A stretch of DNA of 64,000 nucleotides from Liolophura sinensis. Its lineage: Eukaryota > Mollusca > Polyplacophora > Chitonida > Chitonidae. The translations under genes and the position numbers were made by a program. The notes under the pieces are model-generated. The model was not told where the DNA came from. It saw only the letters and a program-made list of their open reading frames with translations, and did no database searches. This document shows positions 35,401 through 42,560 of this stretch, in pieces; within the stretch, counting starts at the first letter, position 1; every line of letters begins with the position of its first letter. The stretch spans positions 25,694,628-25,758,627 of the forward strand of contig NC_088305.1 of assembly GCF_032854445.1 (NCBI RefSeq), written 5' to 3'.

Positions 35401-38400
35401 TCTCAATGACGATAGCGTTGCCCTTACCTTATTTCTCTCAATGATGACAACATTGTCCTCACCTTATTTCTCTCAATGCTGATCGCGTGGTCCTTACCTT
35501 ATTTCTCTCAATGATGACACCACTGCACTCACTTTATTTCTCTCAATGACGATAGCATTTCCCTTACCTTATTTCTCTCAATGATGACAACATTGCCCTC
35601 ACCTTATTTCTCTCAATGCTGATCGCGTGGTCCTCACCTTATTTCTCTCAATGATGACACCATTGCACTCACTTTATTTCTCTGAATGACGATAATGTTG
35701 CCCTCACCTTATTTCTCTCAATGATGACAGCATTGCACTCACTTTATTTCTCTCAACAATAATTACATTTCCATCACCTTGTCTTTCTCAATGATGACAG
35801 CGTTGCCCTCACCTCATTTCTCTCAATGATGACAGCTTTGCCCTCACCTTATTTCTCTCAATGATGACAGCGTCGCCCTCACTTTATTTCTCTCAACGAT
35901 AATTACATTTCCATCACCTTGTCCTCACCTTATTCTTCTCTGGGATGATCGCGTTACCTGAACTTATTTCTCTCAATGATAACAACGTTGCCCTCACCTT
36001 ATTTCTCTCAATGCTGATCGCGTTGTCCTCACCTTATTCTTCTCTGGGATGATGGCGTTACCTGAACTTATTTCTCTCAATGATAACAACGTTGCCCTCA
36101 CCTTATTTCTCTCAACGGTGATCGCGTTGTCCTCACCTTATTCTTCTCTGGGATGATGGCGTTACCTCACCATCTTTCTCTCAGTGATAACAACGTTGCC
36201 CTCACCTTATTTCTCTCAACGGTGATCGCGTTGTCCTCACCTTATTCTTCTCTGGGATGATGGCGTTACCTCACCATCTTTCTCTCAATGATAACAATGT
36301 TGCCCTCATCTTATTTCTCTCAACGGTGATCGCAATGTCCTCACCTTATTCTTCTCTGGGATGATGGCATTGCCCTCCTCATCGTACTCTACCTCCAGAT
36401 CATCCTCGTCTGGGTTAAGCCCTGCTGTAGGATTCTCCTCCATGAAGCGGTAATAAGACTCTTCATCATCCTCTCCTTCAATGTCATCACGCACACCTCT
36501 GAGAACACGAGAAAGTAAGATACTACGTGTATAACATGTCACCTGGAGAAAACACGAGGATGATGTAATTAGTAATATTCTAAATGACCATAAATTTTGT
36601 CCATGATGAACTTGCCCATTTTTCCTGATTCTGAGCGTTCTATTGATTTTAGAAAACTGTTTTGAGGTTTGCTTGGAGCTTGGGATGATATTCTACTGGA
36701 AAGTTGTAAGTTTCAGCAAAGAAAATAGTGTTTTGTGACATTTATTTGCCTCTAAAAATGCACTTTTGAAGGTGAAATTTTAGGTCACTCAGGGTATATC
36801 ATGTAGTGAAAAGAAACAGGACAAAGTGACAGATCATCAGGAGACAATAAATTCACTCGGACTGTGCATTGTGACAGAACATCTGAAAAAGAAAAAACAC
36901 AAAAGCCCACAATTACAAGGCAAGAATCTTTCTCCAGAGACAGAGAGTAAGTCACCATAACACACCCTCTGAAAAAAACACAATCATATTGTGGCAGCCT
37001 ATCCGGAAACATAATCATATTTCAACTCTTGTACTCCAGAAAACACTGGGACGAAAAATCTGGTAAAATCTGGAGGTACATGCAACGAAAGTAATACTCT
37101 ATCCTACAGAGCACTGCAACTTCATATACTAACAAAACTATCTTAAATTACACAATTAAAATTACGGTTAAATCCACAAAAGTTTTTGATGCTGAAATTT
37201 ACAATTTTCCAGGAGAATATCATCCCATGTTCCCAGCAAACCTAAAAATACCTTTCTAAAGTCAAAAGAACTCTCACAATCAGAAAAAATGGGCAAGTGA
37301 GTCATGGATGAAATATATGATCATTTAGAATATTTACTGAACAATAACTCAGACAGAAATAAACTCCAGCTGGAACTTACTTCTCGGTTTTTTCTACTTC
37401 CTTCTCATTCTTTTTTGTTTTACTTGAGCCTTGCTCTTTTACCTCACTCTGCAAAAACAAAATACATTTGTCATGAATGTCCGAAAGTAAAAAAATTGGA
37501 ACTGAAATATTCAGAGCTCTTTCATTTACTGTTCATTATTTCACCATGTATTCAACAGAATCATGTTTACTTTGTCAATCGTATTCCAGCTCCATCGTCA
37601 TTTATTTGATTGGTGTTTTATGATTCACTTTTAGAATATTTCACTTCTAAGACAGCAGACAGGATAATGGTGGGAGGAAACCAGGCATAGCCCGGGGGAA
37701 ACCAATGATCATTTGCAGATTGCTGGCAGACCTTTTGGGGAAGGAAGCCAGCATGCAACTTGAGTTCACAGCTACCGCATTGGTGACAGGTTCATGGATC
37801 ATTGAGCCGCACTGGCATGCTACCCCCCTCAACCATGGAGACCCCCTTAATTTCATGATAACAGTAATATATGTTTTTCAAATGTATCACCATTGTGCTT
37901 ACAATTCCCTTATCAACAGTGGAGACTTCTAGTGGACAAAAGCAAATACTCCTGCTCTGGCCATGCTAAATTCTCATCAAATTCGACCTCTGACATTAGA
38001 TCATGATGGATTGGTACATTTAGCGCATTGTTATCTGATCTGGACAAGTTATTACACAGTTTCTGCGAAGTCCTTACAAGCCCCTAAACGAACAATACAT
38101 TTAAGTCTTTAGAGTCTTATGAATTATGTTTTAAAATTGCCTTTAAATTTACATTTCACTGGTTGAATTTGGTGCGATACATGTAGTCTTAGAGTCTCCT
38201 TAAAATTTGCCTTGTAATTAATCAATCTACATGTACTTAATACCACACACATCTGATTAAACAAGAGTGGGCCTATTTTACTAATTACAATGAACGACTT
38301 TCAGTTTCATAGGTGGAGGAAATTCAAGTGATTTGAGAAAAGAACTTGCCACTGGGAAGTAACTGACAATCTTTTTCACATGGCATGCACGCAGCAAGCT

Positions 38401-39504
38401 TTACATACATGTCATTTTGTTTGAAAGCAAATGATCTCCATAAAAACTTCTAAGACTGATTTGTTTGAGTAAATGAAAGATGAGGCAAACGGAAACAATA
38501 TTACAAACCTCAATGCCTGCCATGAAGGCATCCAGTGGGTCATCGCTTTCATCGCTTACATTACCATCCTCGCCGTGTGTAAAACTTGGGCTTCCTGGAG
38601 CTGGTTGATACTCCAGATTTTCACCATCTTCATCATCATCTTCAAAATACCTGATGAAAGATCATCACTTTGCTTGTCACAGTCCTCCATATCCATCCTC
38701 ACAGATAGAAATCCTCAAATTTTCCTGAACACTGGTCCTATAAAGCCTAGCCTATCACTATCAAAATGTTTTTAATATTTATTTTCAAAATATTTTACCA
38801 CTAGTCATAACATGAAGTTTTTCTAAAAATAATTTCTTACAATTTAAATAAATATACAATACTTACTTACAGAATGCTGTTTTTCATAAAAATTATCCTC
38901 AAATTATCTGGTCAATTAATATCAGCTTTTTTTAAAACAATTTCTTCATATTTTCCCAGGATACCATGATGAAGCACAAGCTTTCCTTCCTCAAAACGCT
39001 TAGTGCTAAAAATCACCAACCTACTTCTTTGATACAAGGTACCCTAATTCTTCTAATTCTTAGGAAAGATATTAGTAGTTTTGATAGGAAACAATTACAT
39101 TTCTCTCACAGTTTTATGGAAAGAAAGTATATATGTATACACTGATCAAAATAACAAAATATTCCTGCTACATTTACATGCATACTGGCTAAAAAGAGCA
39201 GACCAGGTGTCCAAAAATAAGAAGAATTCGTTGTTAGCAAGGGAGGACCACTCCTTATGACTTACTGTTCTTCACTGCGGACCCTTCTCTTCCCCAGGTT
39301 GGTGTGATAACCCAGAGACCGTCCTGGCATAAAGCCACTTCTACTGCTGGACTCCATCATCCCCAGACCGGCAGTGCCACTCTGCTTGCCTTTGGGAGGG
39401 CCGACAGGTGGCCCCGTTGGAGGGGGTTCCGATTTTTTACTTCCAATAACAAAGCCAGAGAAGCCAATACCTCTCGGTTTGCCATCGCCTCCTCTATGAA
39501 ACAT
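17284..39504 (-). CDS. DDX42: DDX42, DEAD-box ATP-dependent RNA helicase (complete gene span, 20 coding exons)
   Basis: Twenty exons on the minus strand join with compatible phases into 2253 nt, or 750 residues plus stop. The start [18 protein letters not shown] matches the N-terminus of vertebrate DDX42 in length and Gly/Phe pattern, and the end KRRKKSRWE matches the conserved C-terminal tip. Helicase motifs in order are F..FGF/Q motif ([17 protein letters not shown]), AKTGSGKT (Walker A), PTREL, GGGS, TPGRLID, DEAD, SAT, LIFVTRK, VATDVAARGLD and [11 protein letters not shown]42 (SF3b125) works in the nucleus in U2 snRNP/SF3b assembly and has RNA unwinding and annealing activity. The protein is about 190 residues shorter than the human one (~938) because the Gly/Ser/His-rich tail is nearly absent. 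Introns carry SINEs, tandem arrays and inverted repeats. The identification is secure; exon ends are by hand. Confidence 0.95.
17940..18041 (-). CDS. DDX42: DDX42 exon 19
   Basis: It encodes [20 protein letters not shown], then [14 protein letters not shown]. The end matches 'DRLTAMKAAF' of vertebrate DDX42. It has 34 codons, phase 0, with acceptor TTTTCAG and donor GCC|GTAAGT. Confidence 0.92.
18067..18319 (-). mobile_element. DDX42: SINE-A copy, near full length, DDX42 intron 18
   Basis: Tail TTTATTTACTTATTTGATTG, body CAAGAATATTTCACTTATAC, B-box GGACTTGAACTCC and the head end GGCCACGGAGGCC are all present. Confidence 0.92.
18459..18563 (-). CDS. DDX42: DDX42 exon 18
   Basis: It encodes [20 protein letters not shown], then [15 protein letters not shown]. 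It closely matches human '[34 protein letters not shown]', a DDX42-specific segment after the core. It has 35 codons, phase 0. Confidence 0.95.
19270..20150. repeat. 45-bp minisatellite in DDX42 intron 17
   Basis: About 19 copies around CCATGTGCACCTATAATGCA and CCTTCTACTAACTGTCC. Five consecutive units near 19690-19940 are almost identical, which suggests recent expansion. 45 is divisible by three, giving repeat peptides such as [15 protein letters not shown]; not a gene. Confidence 0.93.
20151..21085 (-). other. DDX42 intron 17 remainder
   Basis: A 131-codon minus-strand frame at 20324-20719 has no recognisable domain. It may be a degraded transposon piece. Nothing else is supported. Confidence 0.3.
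21090..21250 (+). repeat. Dispersed repeat R copy
   Basis: It contains GTTCTATTGATCTTAG, TTTTGAGATTTTCTTTGGAA and TTTTAAGTCATTCACATG, shared with the copies at 36600 (same orientation) and 37150 (opposite). Confidence 0.6.
21333..21457 (-). CDS. DDX42: DDX42 exon 17
   Basis: It encodes (G)[20 protein letters not shown], then [20 protein letters not shown] and Q. This ends the helicase core (human 'EKGVAYTLLTPKDSNFAGDL'). Phase 1 in, phase 0 out. Confidence 0.94.
21776..21850. repeat. 16-bp tandem repeat (ATTATATCACAGTCA-type), ~5 copies
   Basis: ATTATATCA(C/T)AGTCA-like units in a row within DDX42 intron 16. Confidence 0.7.
22085..22186 (-). CDS. DDX42: DDX42 exon 16 (RGLD and HRVGRTGR)
   Basis: It encodes (A)[19 protein letters not shown], then [14 protein letters not shown] plus one base. 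It completes motif V and holds motif VI, whose arginines contact ATP. Phase 1 at both ends. Confidence 0.96.
22237..22982. mobile_element. ~746-bp non-autonomous DNA transposon candidate
   Basis: The left end TTAAGGTGGGTATACACTGA and the right end (reverse complement TTGAAGGCAGGTATACTCTG) form imperfect terminal inverted repeats of about 20 bp. It lies in DDX42 intron 15, just outside exon 16. A 111-codon plus-strand frame (22668-23003) inside has no recognisable transposase motif. Confidence 0.5.
23479..23675 (+). mobile_element. SINE-A copy, 5'-truncated
   Basis: B-box GAGTTCAAGTCCAGCTC, then body to GTACGGCGTAAAACACCAAT and (CAAT)n. It lies tail to tail with the next SINE inside DDX42 intron 15. 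Confidence 0.92.
23722..23866 (-). mobile_element. SINE-A copy, truncated, inverted relative to its neighbour
   Basis: TTATTTATTTATTTCACTGG, then TTACGCCTTACTCAAGAATA and GCATTATGGTGGGAGAAAAC. With the preceding copy it forms an inverted repeat about 46 bp apart. Confidence 0.9.
24314..24350 (-). mobile_element. SINE-A tail remnant
   Basis: ACGCTGTACCCAAGAATGTT then TCACTTCACA. Confidence 0.5.
24413..24514 (-). CDS. DDX42: DDX42 exon 15 (HGDMDQ; VATDVA)
   Basis: It encodes [20 protein letters not shown], then [13 protein letters not shown] plus one base. It contains the HGD/ER segment and motif V (ATDVAARGLD), which is split at this donor. Confidence 0.95.
24774..24842 (-). mobile_element. 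SINE-A tail, diverged
   Basis: TTTATTTACTGATTTCATTG then TTTTACGTCACAATCACAAA and TTCACTTATGTGAAGG, ending in a T run. Confidence 0.55.
25324..25404 (-). CDS. DDX42: DDX42 exon 14 (motif IV)
   Basis: It encodes [20 protein letters not shown], then RARDFQ plus one base. VLIFVTRK is the motif IV region of the C-terminal RecA domain. Phase 1 at both ends. Confidence 0.94.
25547..25591. repeat. A-rich low-complexity run
   Basis: Poly-A interrupted by single C residues; likely a retroposon tail or slippage tract in DDX42 intron 13. Confidence 0.7.
25821..25917 (-). CDS. DDX42: DDX42 exon 13
   Basis: It encodes [20 protein letters not shown], then [12 protein letters not shown] plus one base. 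This is the start of the second RecA-like domain (human 'ANEDVTQIVE..'). The junction codon is Tyr, where vertebrates have Ser. Confidence 0.93.
26258..26525. repeat. 24-bp tandem array in DDX42 intron 12
   Basis: About ten copies of AGATCCTGTCAAGATCTTGT-type units alternating with AGATCCTCTCATGATCTAGT. Open on the minus strand (period 8 residues, RIYLQDLD) by unit length only. Confidence 0.9.
26788..26885 (-). CDS. DDX42: DDX42 exon 12 (SAT motif)
   Basis: It encodes (T)[19 protein letters not shown], then [16 protein letters not shown] is motif III, which couples ATP hydrolysis to unwinding. It enters in phase 1 and leaves in phase 0. Confidence 0.96.
26886..28184 (-). other. DDX42 intron 11, mostly unique sequence
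   Basis: A SINE-A head remnant (GGGCCATGGAGGCCCCC) lies at about 27263-27290. The rest is AT-rich with no feature recognised. Confidence 0.4.
28185..28232 (-). CDS. DDX42: DDX42 exon 11
   Basis: This short exon completes Glu and encodes [15 protein letters not shown] plus one base. It matches 'YQVRSIASHVRPDRQ' of vertebrate DDX42. Acceptor and donor (TTTTTCAG and CAAA|GTAAGT) both fit phase 1. Confidence 0.93.
28262..28400. repeat. Dispersed repeat S, copy 1
   Basis: It shares GGGGTGTTTGAGTACC, ACTCGCTG and AGTGGTCTTTGA, in the same order and orientation, with a copy at 32994-33130, also in a DDX42 intron. About 75-80% identical by eye. Confidence 0.7.
28420..28460 (-). mobile_element. SINE-D tail remnant
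   Basis: GAATGAATGATTATGGCTTA, reverse complement of the tail at 3560-3579. Confidence 0.5.
28636..28684 (-). mobile_element. SINE-A tail fragment
   Basis: TTTATTTATTTATTTATTTG followed by ATTGGTGTTTTACGCTGCCC. Confidence 0.65.
29138..29237 (-). CDS. DDX42: DDX42 exon 10 (DEAD box)
   Basis: It encodes [20 protein letters not shown], then [13 protein letters not shown] plus one base. DEAD (motif II, Walker B) coordinates Mg-ATP and drives hydrolysis. The donor TTTTG|GTGAGC leaves phase 1. Confidence 0.96.
29298..29574. mobile_element. Possible MITE (imperfect ends)
   Basis: CGGGGAGATTTTCACAAAA at the left mirrors TTTTGTGAAAGTGAGCCG at the right. The match is imperfect. The TTTCACAAA core is shared with the perfect MITE at 860-981. 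It lies in DDX42 intron 9. Confidence 0.35.
30143..30271 (-). CDS. DDX42: DDX42 exon 9 (GGGS and start of motif Ib)
   Basis: It encodes [20 protein letters not shown], then [20 protein letters not shown] and ATP. The TP|GR motif Ib is split across this junction. It has 43 codons, phase 0. Confidence 0.95.
30289..30350. repeat. (TTGA)n simple repeat
   Basis: TTGATTGATTGATTGACTGA and variants, next to the acceptor side of DDX42 exon 9. Confidence 0.75.
30435..30605 (-). repeat. Dispersed repeat R copy
   Basis: It has AAATGACCTAAAATTCTGTC, AAGAGGCAAATAAAGG and CTCAAACACCTTTCTATCAT, matching the R family in reverse orientation. It lies in DDX42 intron 8. Confidence 0.6.
30731..31230. repeat. 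~23-bp minisatellite in DDX42 intron 8
   Basis: Units such as TATCCCCAGTGTATCCCAAT and TATTCCCAGGGTGTTCCAAT. A ~92-bp higher-order block recurs (30777 and 30869). Both strands carry 100-200 codon open frames for compositional reasons. Confidence 0.9.
31690..31755 (+). mobile_element. SINE-B tail fragment
   Basis: CAAAATGACGTTAAACCCCA then AGCACTCACTCACTC, the 3' end typical of the second SINE family here. The next bases (AATGGACGTTCCAGGTCA) recur near 59045. Confidence 0.55.
31949..32080 (-). mobile_element. SINE-A copy, truncated, close to DDX42 exon 8
   Basis: TTTATTTGATTGGTGTTTTA, CGCTGTACTCAAGAATGTTT and GCATTATGGTGGGAGGTAAC are present. The truncation is about 80 nt from the exon's donor. 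Confidence 0.88.
32159..32227 (-). CDS. DDX42: DDX42 exon 8 (motif Ia PTREL)
   Basis: It encodes [20 protein letters not shown] plus SQQ. PTREL is motif Ia, which contacts RNA. It has 23 codons, phase 0. Confidence 0.95.
32325..32447 (-). mobile_element. Diverged SINE tail pair
   Basis: TTGATTGATTGGTGTTTATT followed by a second TTTATTTGATTGTTACTCCA and GTAAGTTTTATGAGTGCCC. It looks like two nested or adjacent old copies. Confidence 0.45.
32994..33130. repeat. Dispersed repeat S, copy 2
   Basis: Partner of the copy at 28262-28400: TTCATTCTGGGGTGTTTGAG, TACCAACTCGCTGAAGTGGT and CTTTGATATGCAAAACG. Confidence 0.7.
33551..33658 (-). CDS. DDX42: DDX42 exon 7 (Walker A)
   Basis: It encodes [20 protein letters not shown] then [24 protein letters not shown] is motif I, the P-loop that binds ATP phosphates. 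It is phase 0 at both ends. Confidence 0.96.
34029..34148 (-). CDS. DDX42: DDX42 exon 6 (Q motif)
   Basis: It encodes [20 protein letters not shown] and ends [10 protein letters not shown]. This is the Q motif with its upstream aromatic, which binds the adenine of ATP in DEAD-box helicases. It is phase 0 at both ends (40 codons). Confidence 0.95.
34508..34648 (-). CDS. DDX42: DDX42 exon 5 ([11 protein letters not shown])
   Basis: It reads [20 protein letters not shown], then [20 protein letters not shown]. This is the conserved segment just upstream of the DEAD-box core. The frame is phase 0 at both ends, with acceptor TTTGCAG and donor CGA|GTAAGT. Confidence 0.95.
34750..36380 (-). repeat. 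DDX42: ~35-bp tandem array founded on DDX42 exon 4 end and its 5' splice site
   Basis: About 45 copies fill intron 4. Sense-strand units read GAGAGAAATAAGGTGAGGGC and so carry a strong donor (AATAAG|GTGAGG) in most copies. The exon-proximal units repeat the exon end itself (ATCATCCCAGAGAAGAATAA) exactly, in 104-bp blocks. The distal end still encodes a peptide like the exon (AVVPEKSK versus AIIPEKNK). The array overlaps the last bases of exon 4. Confidence 0.93.
36345..36498 (-). CDS. DDX42: DDX42 exon 4 (acidic; source of the 35-bp intron array)
   Basis: It reads [20 protein letters not shown], then [20 protein letters not shown] and [17 protein letters not shown] and DGNPIxP-like segments are diagnostic of DDX42. 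The donor AATAAG|GTGAGG is strong. The last ~30 nt and the donor recur many times in the following intron. Confidence 0.94.
36600..36790 (+). repeat. Dispersed repeat R, intron 3 copy 1
   Basis: GTTCTATTGATTTTAGAAAA, TGGGATGATATTCTACTGGA and AAGGTGAAATTTTAGGTCAC. It is the inverted partner of 37150-37310 in the same intron. Confidence 0.75.
37150..37310 (-). repeat. Dispersed repeat R, intron 3 copy 2 (inverted)
   Basis: Its reverse complement reads GACTTTAGAAAGGTATTTTT and TGGGATGATATTCTCCTGGA, aligning with copy 1. Confidence 0.75.
37381..37448 (-). CDS. DDX42: DDX42 exon 3 (lysine/glutamate-rich linker)
   Basis: It reads [20 protein letters not shown], then TE plus AA (phase 2). The charged linker corresponds to the 'RDMKRLEEKDKERK' stretch of vertebrate DDX42. 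The acceptor TTTTTGCAG and donor GTAAGTT are good. Confidence 0.88.
37600..37847 (-). mobile_element. SINE-A copy, near full length, DDX42 intron 2
   Basis: TTTATTTGATTGGTGTTTTA to the head end CAACCATGGAGACCCCC, with GATAATGGTGGGAGGAAACC in the body and a B-box-like TTGAGTTCACAGC. Confidence 0.88.
38509..38650 (-). CDS. DDX42: DDX42 exon 2 (acidic N-terminal region)
   Basis: The exon completes Gln from the previous one and reads [20 protein letters not shown], then [18 protein letters not shown]. This matches the acidic 'DSDDDPLEAFMAEVE' segment of DDX42. The donor is GAG|GTTTGT, phase 0. Confidence 0.92.
39266..39504 (-). CDS. DDX42: DDX42 exon 1 (start codon)
   Basis: The ATG opens [18 protein letters not shown], parallel to the vertebrate N-terminus. 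The rest is Pro/Gly/Ser-rich ([15 protein letters not shown]) and ends RVRSEE plus CA. The donor is AACA|GTAAGT (phase 2). A possible 5'UTR acceptor (GAACAG) lies 16 nt upstream of the ATG, so the leader may be spliced. Confidence 0.88.
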
Positions 39505-39520
39505 GGTGCAGTAACAGGTA

Positions 39521-40440
39521 CTGTTCAATGTCCACACTGCTCTTATGTCAAAATGGAGAATTTGAGAGCTGACCTTAAAACAGATCTTAAAAAGCTAAAG
39601 ATGTAACAAATAATTTGTCATAAAACAATCACTGATGAAAAGTTCCACAACAGACAGAACACACAGGTCTGCCAATCAGTCACTCTTGAACAACAAAAAT
39701 CACAAATTTTCCAGGAGATTCAGCCATCACGAGAAGTGTCTAGACTCACCCAGTCTGACATTATCAAGTGGGTCGTCTTCCTGCAAAGAATAATAATAAG
39801 TGTTATTCTTTCCTATTATGCAGAACCTACATCTTGTATTGTAAGTGATCGCTTTAGAAGATCTCAGAGGTCAGAAAGTGTTGTCTAACATACAATGTTT
39901 GTGATCATTAGGCCAGGATACAAATATTCAACATAAGAAGTATATAACTTTAATGGTCTCTTGATGCCAGATATCTGAAAATTTGTCTCTGACCAGATCT
40001 TGGTTGACACCAAAAACAGCCCAACAGCAAAACGCTCAAGATAATCCTTATCAAACAGTGACTTCATGCAAACTAAAACCATCAATAATTAAGATTCATC
40101 TAATTAGGATCTATTAAGACAATGGCACATGCCGAAACAATCATATCTCTTTCTCAAATACATATATAAATTATCATGAGAAACAACAATCCTTGTGTTT
40201 CCATGAAGGACATCCAACTATGGCAGGTGGTAAAAATATCATTTTTTATACCACTATATATAAAGTGCTATGAACTGACAATAGTAAACCTTAAACGATT
40301 AATTTGACACAGCTGTTATCAGAAAATTGCAAACGTGGGTGGAGCGACTGGAGGGGTGTGCGAGGCTTGTTTTGTGTCATACTCTACGTTATTAAGTGCA
40401 TGCCAATGTCTTACAAGATAATGTGTAACAACGCAACAAG
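39521..40440. other. Region upstream of the DDX42 start codon
   Basis: The DDX42 5'UTR and promoter should lie in or beyond here. A 31-nt segment at 39750-39780 (minus) is bounded by CTTTGCAG and CTGG|GTGAGT and could be a small leader or alternative exon. No TATA box is seen close by. Confidence 0.35.
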
Positions 40441-40539
40441 ATTTATGTATTTCAATAGCGTTATACGCCGTACTCAAGAATATTTCACTTATACGAGACC
40501 GGCAAGCATTATGGTGGGAGGAAACCCGGCAGAGGACAC
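40441..40539 (-). mobile_element. SINE-A copy, truncated
   Basis: TATACGCCGTACTCAAGAAT, then ATTTCACTTATACGAGACCG and GCATTATGGTGGGAGGAAAC. Confidence 0.88.
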
Positions 40540-41784
40540 AATTAGAAGAAAAAGAAATAGTTAAGTGTATTTGTTGTGATATGGTCTGTGTATTCCATGT
40601 TATCTGAGGATTATCTGATCGTCTGGCTGCTATCCTGTGTAACACGGGGACAAAGATAGAACTTTAAATACAAATATGCACATTTTCTGACAATGCCACA
40701 CCAGACCTACCCTTAACAAGTATTAGTGATTTTTCATGTAAATCCTGACACTCGTGCTTTTACACTTTGAGCTTTAAAGCCTGATCCCAATGTTCTTGCA
40801 ATTCATTCTTTTCTGCAAATAGAAGATCTTGTCTGATATTTTTTTTTAATTTTTGGTTCAAGTAGTCAATGTAGTTGTTGTTTTAGATGCACAATACATC
40901 AAAACTCTACGCTGTGTAATTAAAAGCATCGGCGGACAATGTTCGCATTCAGTTTCATATAGATAATACTGATGTTGGCAAAACGTTAAATCTGCCAGAG
41001 AAACCTGCGTATGCAAAGTTATTTTGCAAAATGAAAAAATATATACGCACGTCTTATTTGTTGTCGTTTTCAACGAGTAGCTGTCTTTCGTACCTCTAAA
41101 CCAAAAGATCGAAAAGACGATATTTGCACGGTTGTTCAGAATTATTCCCCTTGAAACAGTCGCACTTCTCGACAGACACGCAATTTTATGTGCAGTAGAA
41201 AAAGGGAATTAGAAGTACTGGTACACTGTAGCTGGTGTGTGTGGTAAGAGGTAAAATGTTTGAAATTTAAGGGAGAATTAAAAATACATGTAGTCCTACT
41301 TGAAAGTCTCTCTGTACTGAAAAGTTATACATGCGTGTCTGATTGATTAAATATATCCCTCTATGACATATACTGAACATTAAAGCTGGCCTTAACAAAT
41401 TTTTAAGATAGGCCCGCCGTAAAATTGTGCTAGAATAACGTGTAAGATGATACTATATTGGTGGAGAAATTTTAACATTTAAGCCATTTTTTACTTAAAA
41501 TTTGGAATACGATCTCAGAACTTATTGTTTATCGGCTTTAGAAATAAGAATTTTGCCAACCTCATCAATATTATCATGTGACAAATGTTTCTAAATGTTA
41601 ACTTCCGGTACCACAAACTAAGCATTGTGAAGACGTTTTAAAGTTTGACTTACCGATGAGTCAGAAATGGCACTGTGTAATCGGCTCAAGGTAACTTATA
41701 AACCGGTATAGAATTTTTTTTATCAATATCTGAGATCCTTCCAAACAATTTCCCAATACATTTGTATATGTTCTGGGTAACGTT
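40540..41784. other. Intergenic, no gene recognised
   Basis: AT-rich, short unconvincing frames only. Confidence 0.4.
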
Positions 41785-41887
41785 TTTTATTTATTTATTT
41801 GATTGTTTGGTGATTTACGTCATGTTCAAGAATATTTCACTTATACGACGGCAGCCAGCGCTATGGTGGAGGAAACCGGGCAGAGCG
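41785..41887 (-). mobile_element. SINE-A copy, truncated
   Basis: TTTATTTATTTATTTGATTG, ATGTTCAAGAATATTTCACT and CTATGGTGGAGGAAACCGGG. Confidence 0.88.
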
Positions 41888-42202
41888 TAACGTACAATCA
41901 GTACAAGTCCTATGGGGCTTACAATATGCCTCCTGATATACAGATAACAAAACTTTCTAAACATTTTGTAAAGTGTTAAATTTGTAACACTTTACAAAGT
42001 GTTAACCTATCATTAATTAACTTTCCCTCCTTCGCCGCTTCCTAAATGTTGTATGCGGCTGATTAAAGTTACCAGCATATGTAACGTTTCAGTTTTAAAA
42101 GGATAAGAAACATAATGTGGAAAATCAATGTTGATGATGTTAATTAATATTTTAATGCACTGGTACGTTTGCAATAAGTGCATATGTTTGCTACCATGGT
42201 AG

Positions 42203-42210
42203 TATAAAAG
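42203..42210 (+). promoter_or_regulatory. TATA-box-like motif TATAAAAG
   Basis: A consensus TATAAAAG followed 62 bp on by ATG (42265) and nine open codons to a good donor, GATG|GTGAGT, at 42291. This arrangement could be a core promoter and a tiny first exon, but no downstream exon was found. Confidence 0.25.
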
Positions 42211-42384
42211 GGGCAGGTCATTCGCTGTGCCCTGACTGTATACATATATATGGTGATTTAGAGTATGACCGCAAATGGGACAATAATGATGGTGAGTGGT
42301 ATTTTTTCTTCACGACACTTAGGTATGTTAAATGACAACCCAGCATTTTGAACATCACTGCATATTTTCTTTAACTAATTCTGC

Positions 42385-42560
42385 TTAAGCCATGATGCTA
42401 GTGCTATTTATGCATTTACATGAACAGTTAGAATAAAACCCTAACTGAGGTATATAGATTGATAAGAGGACGCATTCCATCGGTTATGTGTGACCATTTG
42501 TCAACTATCACACAGCCGTGTGCTCTGGTTTTACTCTGTATGCTGCATGTCTTAATTATA
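42385..42560 (+). mobile_element. Dispersed 48-bp-unit element, single-unit copy
   Basis: TTCTGCTTAAGCCATGATGC, CATGAACAGTTAGAATAAAA and one copy of the 48-bp unit (CTCTGGTTTTACTCTGTATG). It shows the unexpanded state of the element. Confidence 0.7.
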
